Below are positions 25,296 to 36,854 of a stretch of DNA of 64,000 bases, piece by piece (position 1 is the stretch's first letter; the number at the start of each line of letters is the position of its first letter). The position numbers were made by a program, and so were the translations under genes. The DNA comes from Metopolophium dirhodum (Eukaryota > Arthropoda > Insecta > Hemiptera > Aphididae): NCBI RefSeq assembly GCF_019925205.1, contig NC_083563.1, positions 248,001 through 312,000 of the forward strand, in the 5' to 3' direction. A model generated the notes under the pieces. That model did no database searches, was not told where the DNA came from, and saw nothing but the letters and a program-made list of their open reading frames with translations.

Positions 25296-25959
25296 ATATT
25301 ATATTATATTGATTAAGATTTAAATTGCGTAAATGGTAGAACACGTTCAGTAGATGATATGAACAGATTTATTCGTATGCAAGAAAAACAATCTACACGC
25401 TTGCTTGTACACCTAATAGCGAAGGTGTGAAAAGTATAATAGTATCCAGCCCATAGGTACTGTGCAGTAGAACGCAATATCATAATATATAATATAATTA
25501 TTACGAAAGACTATGGGACCGAAAACTAAATAAATAAAAAAAATATTTTGTGGTCTCTCGGGTGTCCCTGATATTATAATACATACAATATTATATTATG
25601 TATACGAATGATTCTAAAAAACTAATTTAAGAATTTAGAGAACATACACGCTTAGTGAGAATAGACAATGATTAGACCTCGTGTGTTACAAGTTCAATGA
25701 AAATATGAAATTATAGACCTAATAAATTATACGTTTTATATTTATTCAATTCTAAGTAACTATAAAAATCTAAATAATAGTAATTAAAAAAAATCCCCCA
25801 CAAAGAAAGTTGGTTAGTTAATGAATTACCACGTGAACATAAACATGTTGATGAAAATAATTTAATTTATAGGGTTATATTATCAATATCAATCTATAAT
25901 AATATAATAGGTACAGGTGTTGGATGAACACCGTTCATCTTCCACGGATTAGTTGTAAT

Positions 25960-25986
25960 AATAATAACAACAACAACAACAACAAC
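25960..25986. repeat. (AAC)n microsatellite
   Basis: About eight AAC units following three AAT units. Confidence 0.85.
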
Positions 25987-27635
25987 GTGTGATCTCGACA
26001 CGAATACCTCCAAAGCGTTAACACCATTGACCGTGTTACCTCACAAGTTTACCAAACTTGGCGTAAATAATATTCCGGTCAATACTAACACCGTATTTGA
26101 AAACGACGGTCTCAATCAGCGTTATAATCCTTCGATGACGTGCGCAGGTTAAACGCGAATTTTATGCAATAGAAAATACACATTTCTCCGCAGAACGTGA
26201 AACGCGTACAAACTGCAATACTACTTTTTCGTATACATAAATATTAGGTACAGATGATTAAAATAATATGTTAAGAGACATTGATTTTTTTTTTGTTACA
26301 CAAGCGCATTTGCAACCGTCATTTATAGATTTTATTATTTTTTTTTTTATCAATAATATTTTTTGTATTGATATTATTTTATAAAAAGGATTATATAGGT
26401 ATTTAGTTAAAAATTATAACTTATGCAAACATTCAAGAAAAGAGTGATAGGACTCTAACAATATTTTAGATTATATGTAAAAATCATCTGTCATCAAAAT
26501 AGAATTACCTACATGCTATTTCATACGTGGGTAAAATGAGTAAATACTTTGAATGAGATTGATCATAAATAGGTAGATCAAAACATTTATTTGAAACATT
26601 TAAATATACTATACATTTTTAATGGATATCTATCGAAGACGATTCGATGACATATATCGATTATTGTTTTATATACATAATATTATATAACCCCCCCGTG
26701 GTCAAAGTTCGCCACTACCATATTATTTTTTATGGGTTTTATTTAATATCTAATCTATAGGTATAATATTATAAAAATATAATAATAATTTGTTTTTACG
26801 CGATTTCGGCGGCGTAGGTACTCAACTGAGCGTATACGTAACCTAGAATAAAATCCACCAGTTTGATTAAATTTAGTTGGGCCTAGATCGGACAGTGGTC
26901 TTACGATATAGACGCCCTCGACCGCTGTGCTCATCGTACGTGAAGAATGTACAGCCGCGTGTTTGTACTGAGTAAATTATTAGTTTGGTATCTCGACAAC
27001 CACACTCCTACGCGTGTAATAACGTACAAAAGGTGCACATAATTTTGTCGATCAACATTCATAACTTTATTAGAAGGTCGCACTGTGGTTCTGAGAAATT
27101 AGCGCCACTGACGTCTGTTTATATTTCGGGGTCGTACTAAACTGAATTTTTATGGAGACGATGTAATAATATGTTTTCCATCAGCTGCTACACTGTTTTT
27201 ACGTTGTATAACCGTCGCTGGTTGTGTATAGATTTTAAGATTTTCCGTCCACAGTCAAACAATTATTTTGAAATTACAATGCATCGTGAACTCACTCTAC
27301 CCCGCCAACTAATATTTTATCCACGGACGTCTTATAACGTCTGTCAATGGTTACAATTCTATAAAAATTATAAACGTTTAATGAAACTGTAATCTAACTA
27401 AGTTTGTTAAAACAATAAGTAAAACGTTCATACTTATTTTGAGAGTAGTATAATATGAGGGGTCCTATACCTACAGGCTACAACAGTTCTACCCACTTGC
27501 AATTGCGTACACAGATATTTCCAATATAGGGGAATTAGGGAAAGGGGTTATACTAAAACAAATTATTTATATATATAATATATTATACTATATGTTACTG
27601 TCAAAGACGTAAACTAAGGAATTAACGTTAAAATT

Positions 27636-28250
27636 ACTAGTCACTAATGGTATTTCCGATCAAATTCAACTGTAATGACAGTATACTGTAATTAAATACA
27701 TATTGGATTTACATGATGAATTAAAAAAGGAAATGCGGTGTAAAATCTAATTTATCCATAAAACTGATCAGTATACCTGCTAACAATGACATTCTTTCGG
27801 AGTCGGTGATAATAAGTCGATGATTGTAAAGTACTAACATTGATTATAAATACCAGTAAAATATAGCCGTCCAAATCGCGATAGCGGACTGTTATAATAG
27901 TTGTGCACACGCACGCATACTAGCACATTGCAGCATAACGGCATTGTAGTACCTATACCTAATATAATATAATCGACCGATTTTTCTGTGCACTGTAATA
28001 GTGTAATTTTAATTTTTAACCGCGGTAAAATCCAATTTAAATGCTAAACAAAATTATCAACATTTTCCATCTGATATTAAGGAATTTTCCTGATCATATT
28101 TGTAAATGATTTAACAAAATATTTGATTTTATCGACATTTCCTATTGTATATTATTGACTGTTAGTGCCTAGCCTATATATAAACATTAATGATATAGGC
28201 TAGACATTTACGTTATCACCTAAATTACATCATTAGCCTTAACATATATA
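27636..28250 (+). repeat. Dispersed repeat, copy 2, with MITE at its end
   Basis: Co-linear with 23041-23790, sharing GGTATTTCCGATCAAATT, AACAAAATTATCAACA, AACAAAATATTTGATTTT, GACATTTACGTTATCACC and TTACATCATTAG. The copy ends at ACATATA exactly where the 28251 MITE begins, as if the MITE landed at or near its edge. Confidence 0.6.
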
Positions 28251-28615
28251 CAGGTTGTCCAGTGAGGATATACCCATTAGCCGTAGAGGGGGACTAGCCG
28301 GCCAGACAAAAACCAGTTTTTTGCCGTTTTACCTAAAAAATAAGAAAAAATAAAAATTCATGAGATTAATGAAAATAAAATGTAGAAAAATTAAAATTTT
28401 CACAAAAATAAACTCTATAAGACGGCTATCTTCAATTGTTTCAAAAATAAAAAAATTATTTTTTTAACTTATTTACCTAAAATAATTAAATAAAAAATAA
28501 AATATGTGCAGTCCTTGTGTCTTCGAGTCTAATAAAAATAAACAGATTTATGATATATTTATTATCTCAGGATGAATCGCAATGGCCAATGGGTAAATCC
28601 TCGCGGGACATCCTG
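28251..28615. mobile_element. MITE with about 32-bp inverted termini and TA flanks
   Basis: The left end starts CAGGTTGTCCAGTGAGGATA and the reverse complement of the right end starts CAGGATGTCCCGCGAGGATT. Over 32 bp, 27 positions match. Both ends abut TA, the target of Tc1/mariner-like transposases. It is 365 bp, A+T-rich inside and has no coding capacity. The ORF at 28572-28823 crosses its right end and is not a gene. Confidence 0.75.
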
Positions 28616-28839
28616 TATATATTTCATACAAAATAAATTAATATTTTATATCAGTTTTCACATTTTTATACAGCGACAAAGAGCAAAGAGAGGGGGGAGA
28701 TTTTTAACACCACTACACTACCCTCCCATGTACCAATGTTATTTGGAAAATTGTATTTATATTATAACGAAACCTTTTAATCGTATATATTCTAAAATCA
28801 AAATAGTGTCAGCAGATGGATGATGTACGTAATCTATAT

Positions 28840-29287
28840 ATATATAAATAAGTGTACATTTTGAATAAATTTTATAACTCAAGATCCACCAAACCGATTT
28901 TGATGAAAATTTCAGGACATACTAAGATTGATATGTAAATGGTTTCTGTGAAGTTTGTACGCTGTGGGATAAGTGGTTCCGGAGTTATGGCCTCTTAAGT
29001 GCACACCTGGCGACATGGCCAAAAACAACAACAACGTCTATACAATTATTTTTATCTATGTATATAATCCCATAGTAACCATTAAAAACAAAAATTCTAT
29101 CGTAAATTTCAAAATTCCTGTTTGAGCACCTACCGGGGATGATCAATTCCCTTTTTAAATTAGCCTCTGACACTCACAAAGAATGTGGCTTTCTAATTGG
29201 TGAAAGAATTTTTGAAATCGGTTCAGTAGTTTCGAAGTTTATCCCGAACATACAAACAAACGCTATCATTTTATATATTAGTATAGA
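28840..29287 (+). mobile_element. RTE-like LINE/SINE 3' tail
   Basis: Contains AAACCGATTTTGATGAAAAT and GAAATCGGTTCAGTAGTTT, then GAACATACAAACAAACGC, and ends TTTATATATTAGTATAGATA. That last phrase closes many insect RTE-type retroelements (recalled, not searched). No open frame survives. The minus-strand ORF 28985-29173 lies inside it. Confidence 0.55.
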
Positions 29288-29289
29288 TA

Positions 29290-29724
29290 AAAATGAATGT
29301 TCGTGTGATGTAGATTAGACCTCGGGGAAGAAGATAGGCTAATTTAAAAAGTGTTAAATTTGTTTTTTTTTATTCATCGGATTTTAGTACGGTTGCGTTA
29401 GGCTTTTGTATTAATTGATTATATTAATCCTCCGTAGGTGGAATTAAGAAAAAATGACAAACTTGGTACAATTTTGATACTTTAGAGTTAAATCATACAC
29501 TTACGTACAAACAGCACGGGGTCCGCGATCTACCACAGGTAGATTGCCTACCTGATGATATACTGCTGCGAATCAGAACTTTTATTCCGAGCAACAGAAA
29601 AGTTAAGATAAATTTTGAACACCATACACCATACACCGAATATTAAATGACGAATTGAATAAAGTTTGAGTCATATAGAATTGGTACATTTAAGCGGAAA
29701 CGAAGTGCCAGCGGGATCAGCTAG
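29290..29724 (+). mobile_element. Possible Helitron-like non-autonomous element, 3' end CTAG
   Basis: It starts near AATGAATGTTCGTGTGATG and ends GAAGTGCCAGCGGGATCAG-CTAG, followed by T. CTRR ends next to T are a Helitron feature. A short hairpin, CAGGTAGATTGCCTACCTG, lies near 29537-29555, too far inside to be the usual terminal hairpin. An RTE-related tail is an alternative. Confidence 0.35.
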
Positions 29725-31189
29725 TATTGTATATTATACAACAATATAATACAAGGTGTTAGGTGGCACTTATATATAGTTATTATGCGTTTCTTCGTCG
29801 ATCGGCTATAATATATTATAACATAGCTATATTTGCGATTCTCGTCCATGCGCAAAAAAAAAGTGTCAAAGAGCAAGAAGCGTACGTCGTTGTAGTTGAA
29901 AGGGTTAGTTTTTTTTTTGCAGCAGTAATCTAGCTATTCTTACGTCGATCCGCGTGCGAGTCTGCCGGTCCGGTGTCTGCACGGAAACGCGTGCTGCCGC
30001 AGATCGTATTTCACAACAGCAACGCATTTGTGTCCGGTTCAGGGCCAATCGTGAACGCCGATGTTTTTAACGCACCACCCGCATATAAAGACGATATCGA
30101 TATATAAATACATAATATTATAAAATAGGTACCTAGGTATAATGGTATACGTGAAACATCGCGACTGGAGCTGCTGCAGAGATCACGCTCCACGATCTAT
30201 AATGTATAATATAACGCGTCCCCGAGTTGTATACAATAATAAAATAATAATAATATTAGTATAATAATCGTTATTATATCCCATATTGTGCACGGGAATC
30301 GAAAATGTCTATAATTATTATTTATTATTATTATTATTATTTTTTTTATATTGTACACGTATATAATATATATTATTATATTAGTATATGCGATTCGGAC
30401 AACGGAAAAGGTCACCACATATTATTATTATTATTATTGTTATACATTAATATGGCATAATAGGTATATATATACCTATTATGCCATATTATGGATTTAA
30501 ACGCACGTGTTGCAATATAATCACGAGATACATTCCACCGCACCACATAGATAGGTACTCGACATAGTAATAAATAATAATACTTATTGATGACGCGTAT
30601 AATATAATATAATATAATATCGAGGATAGTCGTTTGAGATTTTATATTTATTTTTTGCTCTGTCCAAAAATAACAACGGTACACATATTATAAGATATTA
30701 TCATGTCCTCGACAGTCGACGTTATAAGAGTAGACGACCATTGTACTACATGGCGGTATTGTTGTTATATAGGTACGTAAACATTAATTTAGTTTCTTGT
30801 TGGAAAATAATCCTACGTTATATATACCTGATATATAAAATATATGCTTTCAAAATATTATAAACGTCCATGTAGTATAATATACTTCACCTCATACAAT
30901 TATTATCGATTCAGTCAGATTCAGTCGAAATCTGTAGATTAAATCTCAGCTGGTATCTATAAGCTAGCATGAGTTACCCCAAACGTAAAATAATATTGGC
31001 GTTTTCCAACTTCAACTTTATAAACGTTTATAATATGGCTCAACATTTTCATCCATATTGATTTGATGAGAGATTAACGAGACATGTAAACCCGATTTTT
31101 TTAGAGGAAAATATTATTTATGTACCTGCATTATTAAATATATTAGGTACCTATATAAAATAGAGAAACATTCTGTTTATTTAATGTAG
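29725..31189. other. Intergenic stretch with a 44-bp palindrome and microsatellites
   Basis: GC rises around 29930-30070 and a TATAAAG lies near 30084, but no credible gene follows. ATT-type runs occur at about 30315-30345 and 30418-30438. A perfect palindrome is at 30448-30491 and an ATAAT run near 30600. Minus-strand open frames here are microsatellite-driven. Confidence 0.45.
30448..30491. repeat. Perfect 44-bp palindrome
   Basis: The left arm TAATATGGCATAATAGG plus TATAT is mirrored exactly, with no loop, by ATATA plus CCTATTATGCCATATTA. The flanking bases at 30447 and 30492 do not pair. It directly follows an (ATT)n run. Confidence 0.95.
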
Positions 31190-31362
31190 TTTTTTTTTTT
31201 TTTATTGATCACCAAATCCGGCAACTATGGTCATTAGCTATTTGTTTTTGTTTGTAGGGGAGGAACTGTAGGTTAGTAAACACGTGTGTTTTGGTTTGGC
31301 AGATTTTTTATTTGGCACCCGTAGGTATCTGTCATGTCCGGGTGGGGGATAGCAGCACAGAA
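31190..31362 (-). mobile_element. SINE, 5'-truncated, minus orientation
   Basis: A T-run at about 31191-31203 (poly-A tail on the minus strand) is followed by ACTATGGTCATTAGC, AAACACGTGTGTTTTGG, TTTGGCAGA and GTCCGGGTGGGGGATAG, in the same order as the 40.8-kb copy. The tRNA head is missing. Confidence 0.75.
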
Positions 31363-32208
31363 AAAAGTTGTTTATATTTTCCATTTTGAGTGTAATTAAT
31401 TGATAAATATAATAACGGTTCAGCTGACCTTAAGTAGATGTAAATAACTGAAGTGAAATAAAAAAAAATATATGTAGATTAATTAAAACAATGATGTGGT
31501 AAAATGTACAACTACGTAGGTACATTTACATAACTATAGACTATTTCAACCAAAATTAATACGTAGATAGCACTCACTATAATATAATATACTCGTGTCT
31601 GTAATCACAGATTTTAAATAAAAATGTCTAGGTATATCAAATATTATTTATTACCAAGCCAACAACGAAGTCTGTTTATATATTTATGGTATAAAGCTTT
31701 CCGTGCTTCATAAATCGTGACACACGATGAATGCATGTAAGATACTGTAACGCACTATCTTATAAAAAAAAACCTATGTTATACAATATTTAAAAAAAAA
31801 ACCATTTGTCAAAATCTTGAATTTAATAAAGGAAAAATTATTAAACTGTGTTCGAGAATTTCTTTATTTTTCATGGATCAAAATAGTGACTCGGAAAATA
31901 GAATAGGAATCAACTATTTTACGTTTTAAAATTCGACCGTGGGTAAGTGGTAGGAATCTACCAGTGGTTGTTGAGTTAGATAATATTTACAAGAATAATA
32001 CAATTATGAATAAACTCGACGAATTATTAAAAGAAGTAGGTAGGTAGTCTACTACAAACATCGCATTTCCGTGCACAAATCTAACAAACGGACCTAGAAT
32101 TACAATAGGCAATTTATTTTGTTGGTATAATATTATAATTCACGAGTGTTTACGCACGCAAGTTGCGTGAAAAACAAAAATACGCTGAGAGTTCAAACAT
32201 AAAAAAAA
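31363..32208. other. Intergenic stretch, nothing recognised
   Basis: A+T-rich, with no gene, RNA or element identified. Confidence 0.4.
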
Positions 32209-33187
32209 AGTGGGTAAGTGGATGTCGCTCTGCTGTTCAGTAGGTTACAAGTGGGTCACTGTAATGGATGGTGTTAAATTTGAATTCAATGATATAATAT
32301 CATTGTATGAGAAAAACGATTCTAAGCGAAAATGGTCAGTCAGCCTATGATTTCACTATGTATATTTGATGATATTATTGTGAATAAAGTAATTTATATA
32401 TTTACCTGTTTACGTGGAACCTTGTTTTAAATTTTAAATCCTTAACTATAAAAGTTGTACATTTTATACATTTTTTACTACGAAATAATTATTAAATTTT
32501 TAATTTGATAGATTTTGTCAAAATTCGAACTTTAAATGCTTATAAAAAAAAATTGTGCCTATGTATTTTGAATATTTTTTAACTGCTATTGTTACAATAT
32601 ATAGAAGCCTTGCATTAAATTTTCACGCTTTTTTACCCAACAAATAATATTTTATTGATATTTATATTAATATTTATGTTGTTTTTTTCTGGCGCCTTTG
32701 AAAACTATTGGGAGTTTTAAATTTTGAGCTCCCCAATGCACCGACAATATTCACTTTCCCATCGAACAAGATACCGAAGCATTATTTCGACTACTTATCG
32801 TGTAGACAAGAATAAAAAAAAATAAACTTAAAAAAAAATAAAAAAAAACACATCATTGTAAAATCAATGCATTTATCGTTTCACTCAGAATCTAAAATAT
32901 AATCATATATTTTTATTATAATGTATTATAATATATTAAAAACTAGCCTAACTATATGTTTTGAAACATAAACTTTACTATATGATAACTAGTTTCCACC
33001 AATAAGTGGAAAACCTCTTCAACAAGTCACCAATCATGTCTTCCCATCAAACTTTACTTACACTTATATTGTTAACTTAAAACATATTGTACGTAATAAA
33101 TAATAAATGTAAAAAAATTATACGAGTATACCAAAAATTATACATCAATGATATTGTAAATAGTAATAGTTAATAGTTGACTATTAT
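32209..33187 (-). mobile_element. AGATTCTGAGCG-family repeat with linker, internally deleted
   Basis: From the left: GTGGGTAAGTGGATGTCGCTC, the CAGTAGGTTACAAGTGGGTC block and AAAACGATTCTAAGCGAAAA, then a shortened body. It jumps to the head sequence (CATCATTGTAAAATCAATGC, CACTCAGAATCTAAAA). It continues into a roughly 290-bp linker (AACTAGCCTAACTATATG to TAGTTAATAGTTGACTAT) also present at 41706-41995. Most of the tandem body is deleted. The shared linker shows that the repeat unit can extend beyond the AGATTCTGAGCG edge. Confidence 0.65.
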
Positions 33188-34447
33188 ATTAAAAGGATCG
33201 TAACAGTTAGCACACTATTTGTTTCTCCCTCTGATCCACGCGAAACATACCGGATTTATGTTTAGTAGAACCAACCCTGTGTCAATACTTTTAATATTAA
33301 AGTGAATTCACATATCCTCAAACTATAAGTTAAGAACATTATCTGTGTCCCAAAATTAGCTATTTTATGATATTCTAATTTTTATGAAAGTTATGAGCGT
33401 GTAATTTATTACAATTTAAAAATGCTTATAAATTGTATAATAATTAAAATATCGTAAAAATATATATTATTGTTGTTTTAATGATATCGCCGTGATATGT
33501 TTACGACAAAATGGGTCCAGGATAGTATATGGGTACGGCGATTATTGCAAGGTTTAATTTCGGGGAGAGAAATAAATATATTATATATCCGATAAAAAAA
33601 AATATGTTAGAAACAAAATAAAAGTGTAAGGGATTGCAATTTGATCGACTGCGCGTGTTTTTCACCTAACATGGTTGGTACACCCAACTCACCTCGATTG
33701 TAGGTTAGATACAAATATGTAAGCTGATGTGGCAGCGTCAAAGTTCCTCTACGTTGCAATTCACTTGTACCGTATATAATGGCGTTGGTAATACGATTAC
33801 GCGTATAGTATTAAAATGTTTAATTTTCATATATATGTATTATTTTATTGATTATTAAACCTGCAGACTATCGGATTAGTCTAGGCGCGTGACATAAAAA
33901 CCCATCAGAAAATGTGGTGGCGTTTCTATCGGTCAGGATGTCCTCTGTGCAAGAACGTCGGACGATATTATTTACGATACAATGCAAATAATAATATTTC
34001 ATATCCCATTATAATTATTTCCGAAGGCGCACGCCGGAAAAATCCATGATAAAAACAACAACAATATGACAAGACAACATAGAATAGGAAAGAAAACCTA
34101 CTCGGGGGGATGAGTGCGGACGGCTGACTTTGTATAGAACAAAATATAATATACCTTCAATACGCCATACATCGCGCCTAAAGAGGAGGCCACGGTCGTC
34201 TGCGCACCGCCTTGGTGTGAAAGGTCGTGAAATAATGCAATACATATTATAAGGACCGCCGCCCATTTTCCGTCATTTAATATACGTAATAATATTTTTG
34301 TTATTATTATTACTATTACAATGTTACGGAGACATCGTCGTCGTTGCCGTAGGCCCCCGGGGGGCCAGCTATGATTTTTCCCCCCATCGGCGCGCGCGCG
34401 ATAACGTCAGGGAGTGGTCTCGGAAGGTTCCCGGCGATTTTAGAGTG
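33188..34447. other. Intergenic region upstream of the 34.6-kb cuticle gene
   Basis: A+T-rich at first, then increasingly GC-rich from about 33890. The minus-strand frame 34015-34266 lies in this upstream region and has no recognisable motif. Regulatory sequence for the cuticle gene is expected but no site can be named. Confidence 0.4.
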
Positions 34448-34478
34448 TATAAAAAGACCACCCATCTATGGATCCAGC
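34448..34478 (+). promoter_or_regulatory. Core promoter of the 34.6-kb cuticle gene
   Basis: TATAAAAA at 34448-34455, with CAGCATCA about 28-30 nt downstream (start near 34478). The leader is about 107 nt before the ATG at 34585. Confidence 0.6.
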
Positions 34479-34584
34479 ATCACACCCGTCCGGACTCCAG
34501 AGCCATCACTCACGGAACACGCGTTGTTCGTATATTTTAATATTTATAATTCCTAATCGCAAACCACTACACTCAACGATCATT

Positions 34585-36854
34585 ATGGCTTTCAGGGTAA
34601 GTACACATACCTAGTTATATAATATATACATTATGTAAATAGGTACAAGCGCACGATTACACTTCAGACGACGTACCTATATATATAAGCTTTTCTCGAG
34701 TCCGACGCCGCACCGACTCGAATTCACAGTTATTTGTCCTTAAAAATTAGGATAGTTCAGTGTAATTATAACATTATAACAAAATATCGCATCATAATAA
34801 ATTATGTACATGGTTATTGCTATACGGCAAATTCGCCCTCAGAGCGGTTCACGAGTTGGATCGTGGAATATTCGTTTATTATTTTTTTAATTAATTTGGT
34901 AGCGGACTGTATTTACGCGATTACGAACAAATTTTCTCAGATGACTGTGCTATTATGGGTATCGAGCTCACACATCAAATACTGCAGAGAGGTTCCACAA
35001 AGACGATTTCATATAAAATAAATAATATTCTATTAATATGAAATATACAAACTAGATCTTTATCTTCAAATCTGCGCCAAAAATTGTAGTTTTAAAATTG
35101 TATACTGATTTCAATGATTTATAGTTCGCTATAGACATAATAAAAAGTGGATATCACTATAGGCAGGCGGTTGGTTATGTCTATCAACAGTATACAATAC
35201 AAAAATATGATTTTTTTTAATATAGATATTATGTTTTTTACAACTTTTTTTTGAAAAAACCGTTTTTTGCCATGCCAGTTTTTGTAACGTTTTGTTTATT
35301 GTCATAATAGAAGCCCAAATCAACAATAAAAAAATACAAATAATAAATAAAATTCCTAACACAGTGTAGCATGTTACTTGATATTTTTCCTCTGTACCAT
35401 ACCCCAAAACATATCTATGATTCCTTAATTTTCCTTGCAGAGAAAAAATATCATGTAACATGCCACTTTAAGTAATAAATACGAACGACATTTTTTATTT
35501 AAAGTTTTAATTCGGGATAAGACCTAGAATTTGAAAAATGTATAAATGATCGGTTTAGATTGGTACCGAATAATAATAATGATAAATAATATTAAAGTAC
35601 TGAAACACTTATATCTATTGATATATAATAACACGTGACATTACCACCAAGTGGCACCGACTGACTAATCTTACCAGATTTTATAGCATATAATGACCCT
35701 AATATCTAGTTTTTTTTTTTTTACAAACTCTTTTAAGCTCAGCCCTTTGCATTTGAATTATTTATTTGGGTTTCGGTTGCTGGTTAAATGCAAGTGATCA
35801 AGAACAGAATAAAAAATAAAAAAATACCTACATTAGGGTGATTTATAACCGTTAATTGAGTTAATAGAAGTTGAGGGATAAGTTAATTCTAAAATCAAAT
35901 ACCTATCATAATTTGTATAAGATATTTCTTGGAATATTATTTCAACTCGTAAAATATTACTATATATACTTGATATACGAGGCTGTTAACTATGATTAAA
36001 ATTACAAAATATCGATTTAAATATTTAGATATCTAATAATTTGCTAGGCCAAAAACAGTTGATTTAATTTAAAAGTTAAAACATCATAATAACTAGGGGT
36101 ATAATAATTATAAAATACTAACTACAAAATCGAACTAAACGCAAAAATGCATTAAAAAAAAGAGATAAAATAGTGTGTCTATATTATTATCTAAGTGACA
36201 ATATATTTCTAATGAAAAATGATAAAACCTCAGGTTAACCACGACAGTTTTATATTCGGGTGCAAAGTCCTGCTATGATGTTGATTTCTAATTATTTATT
36301 CCTAATTTCATTTTGTTCAGTTCGCAGTATTGACATCGGTCCTGGCAGCGGTGGCACACGGTTCCCCCGTGTACACGGCCGCCCCCTACGCGGCCTACCC
36401 CTACGAGGCCGCCCCGTACTCGCCCGCCCTATACGCTCCGGCTCCGTACTACGCGGCGGCGGCTCCCAAGTCGTACGACGCGGACTACGACCCGAACCCG
36501 TCGTACTCGTACGCGTACGACGTGCACGATCAGCTGACGGGGGACTCGAAGAGCCAGCACGAGAGCAGGCACGGTGACGTAGTGCACGGGTCGTACAGCC
36601 TGGTGGACCCTGACGGCACCAGGAGGACGGTCGACTACACCGCGGACCCGCACAACGGTTTCAACGCGGTCGTCACCAAGGAACCGCTGGCCAAGGGCTA
36701 CGGAGCCGCGCCCGCCCGCGCCGCTTACCCGGTCAAGTCGTACGCGCCCGCGCCAGCCGTCTACCCGGCGGCCGTCAACGCTTATGCGCCAATTTACCCA
36801 GCCGTCAAGGCGTACGCACCGTCGCCGTACCACACGTACCCGGCTTACCACTGA
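34585..36854 (+). CDS. RR-2 cuticle protein, 181 aa
   Basis: An extracellular chitin-binding structural protein of the CPR family, subgroup RR-2. Exon 1 (34585-34596) encodes MAFR and ends AGG|GTAAGT. Exon 2 (36321-36854) follows TTTTGTTCAG and ends TGA. The phase-0 join gives MAFR-FAVLTSVLAAVAHG, a signal peptide of about 18 residues. The RR-2 domain spans about residues 62-124 and is near-consensus: YAYDVHDQLTGDSKSQHESR, GDVVHGSYSL, PDGTRRTVDYTAD, then NGFNAVV. N-terminal flanks are Ala/Pro/Tyr-rich (AAPY, YAPAPYY) and C-terminal flanks carry SYAPAPA and AYAPSPYHTYPAYH, with His typical of RR-2 proteins of stiff cuticle. The coding exon is very GC-rich, which makes long false frames on both strands. 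The 1724-nt intron contains a minus-strand ORF at 35129-35461. Confidence 0.93.
35129..35461 (-). CDS. Unrecognised 110-aa ORF with one hydrophobic segment
   Basis: I do not recognise this. It is a complete ATG-to-stop frame with an in-frame stop just upstream, inside the cuticle-gene intron on the opposite strand. Residues about 31-53 form one hydrophobic span (TVLGILFIICIFLLLIWASI), preceded by a polar stretch (RYVLGYGTEEKYQ) and followed by a Lys-rich tail. Composition is more varied than the chance frames nearby. No promoter, family match or splice site decides it; it could be a small membrane protein, a transposon fragment or chance. Confidence 0.25.
   Translation of the reverse strand: MLHDIFSLQGKLRNHRYVLGYGTEEKYQVTCYTVLGILFIICIFLLLIWASIMTINKTLQKLAWQKTVFSKKSCKKHNIYIKKNHIFVLYTVDRHNQPPAYSDIHFLLCL

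Larger units (their letters stand above)
23791..27635. other. Intergenic stretch with short open frames and microsatellite
   Basis: Holds a 41-codon ORF at 24439-24564, an acceptor-donor splice-like site at 25269-25295 (minus), an (AAC)n tract at about 25960-25986 and a 75-codon open frame up to 26152. GC is higher around 24430-24800 and 26000-26170. No gene model could be built. Confidence 0.4.

Noticed and set aside
36429..36851. 140-codon minus-strand ORF over the 34.6-kb cuticle gene
   Set aside because: Arg/Val-rich shadow of a GC-rich coding exon. The plus frame has a full RR-2 domain.
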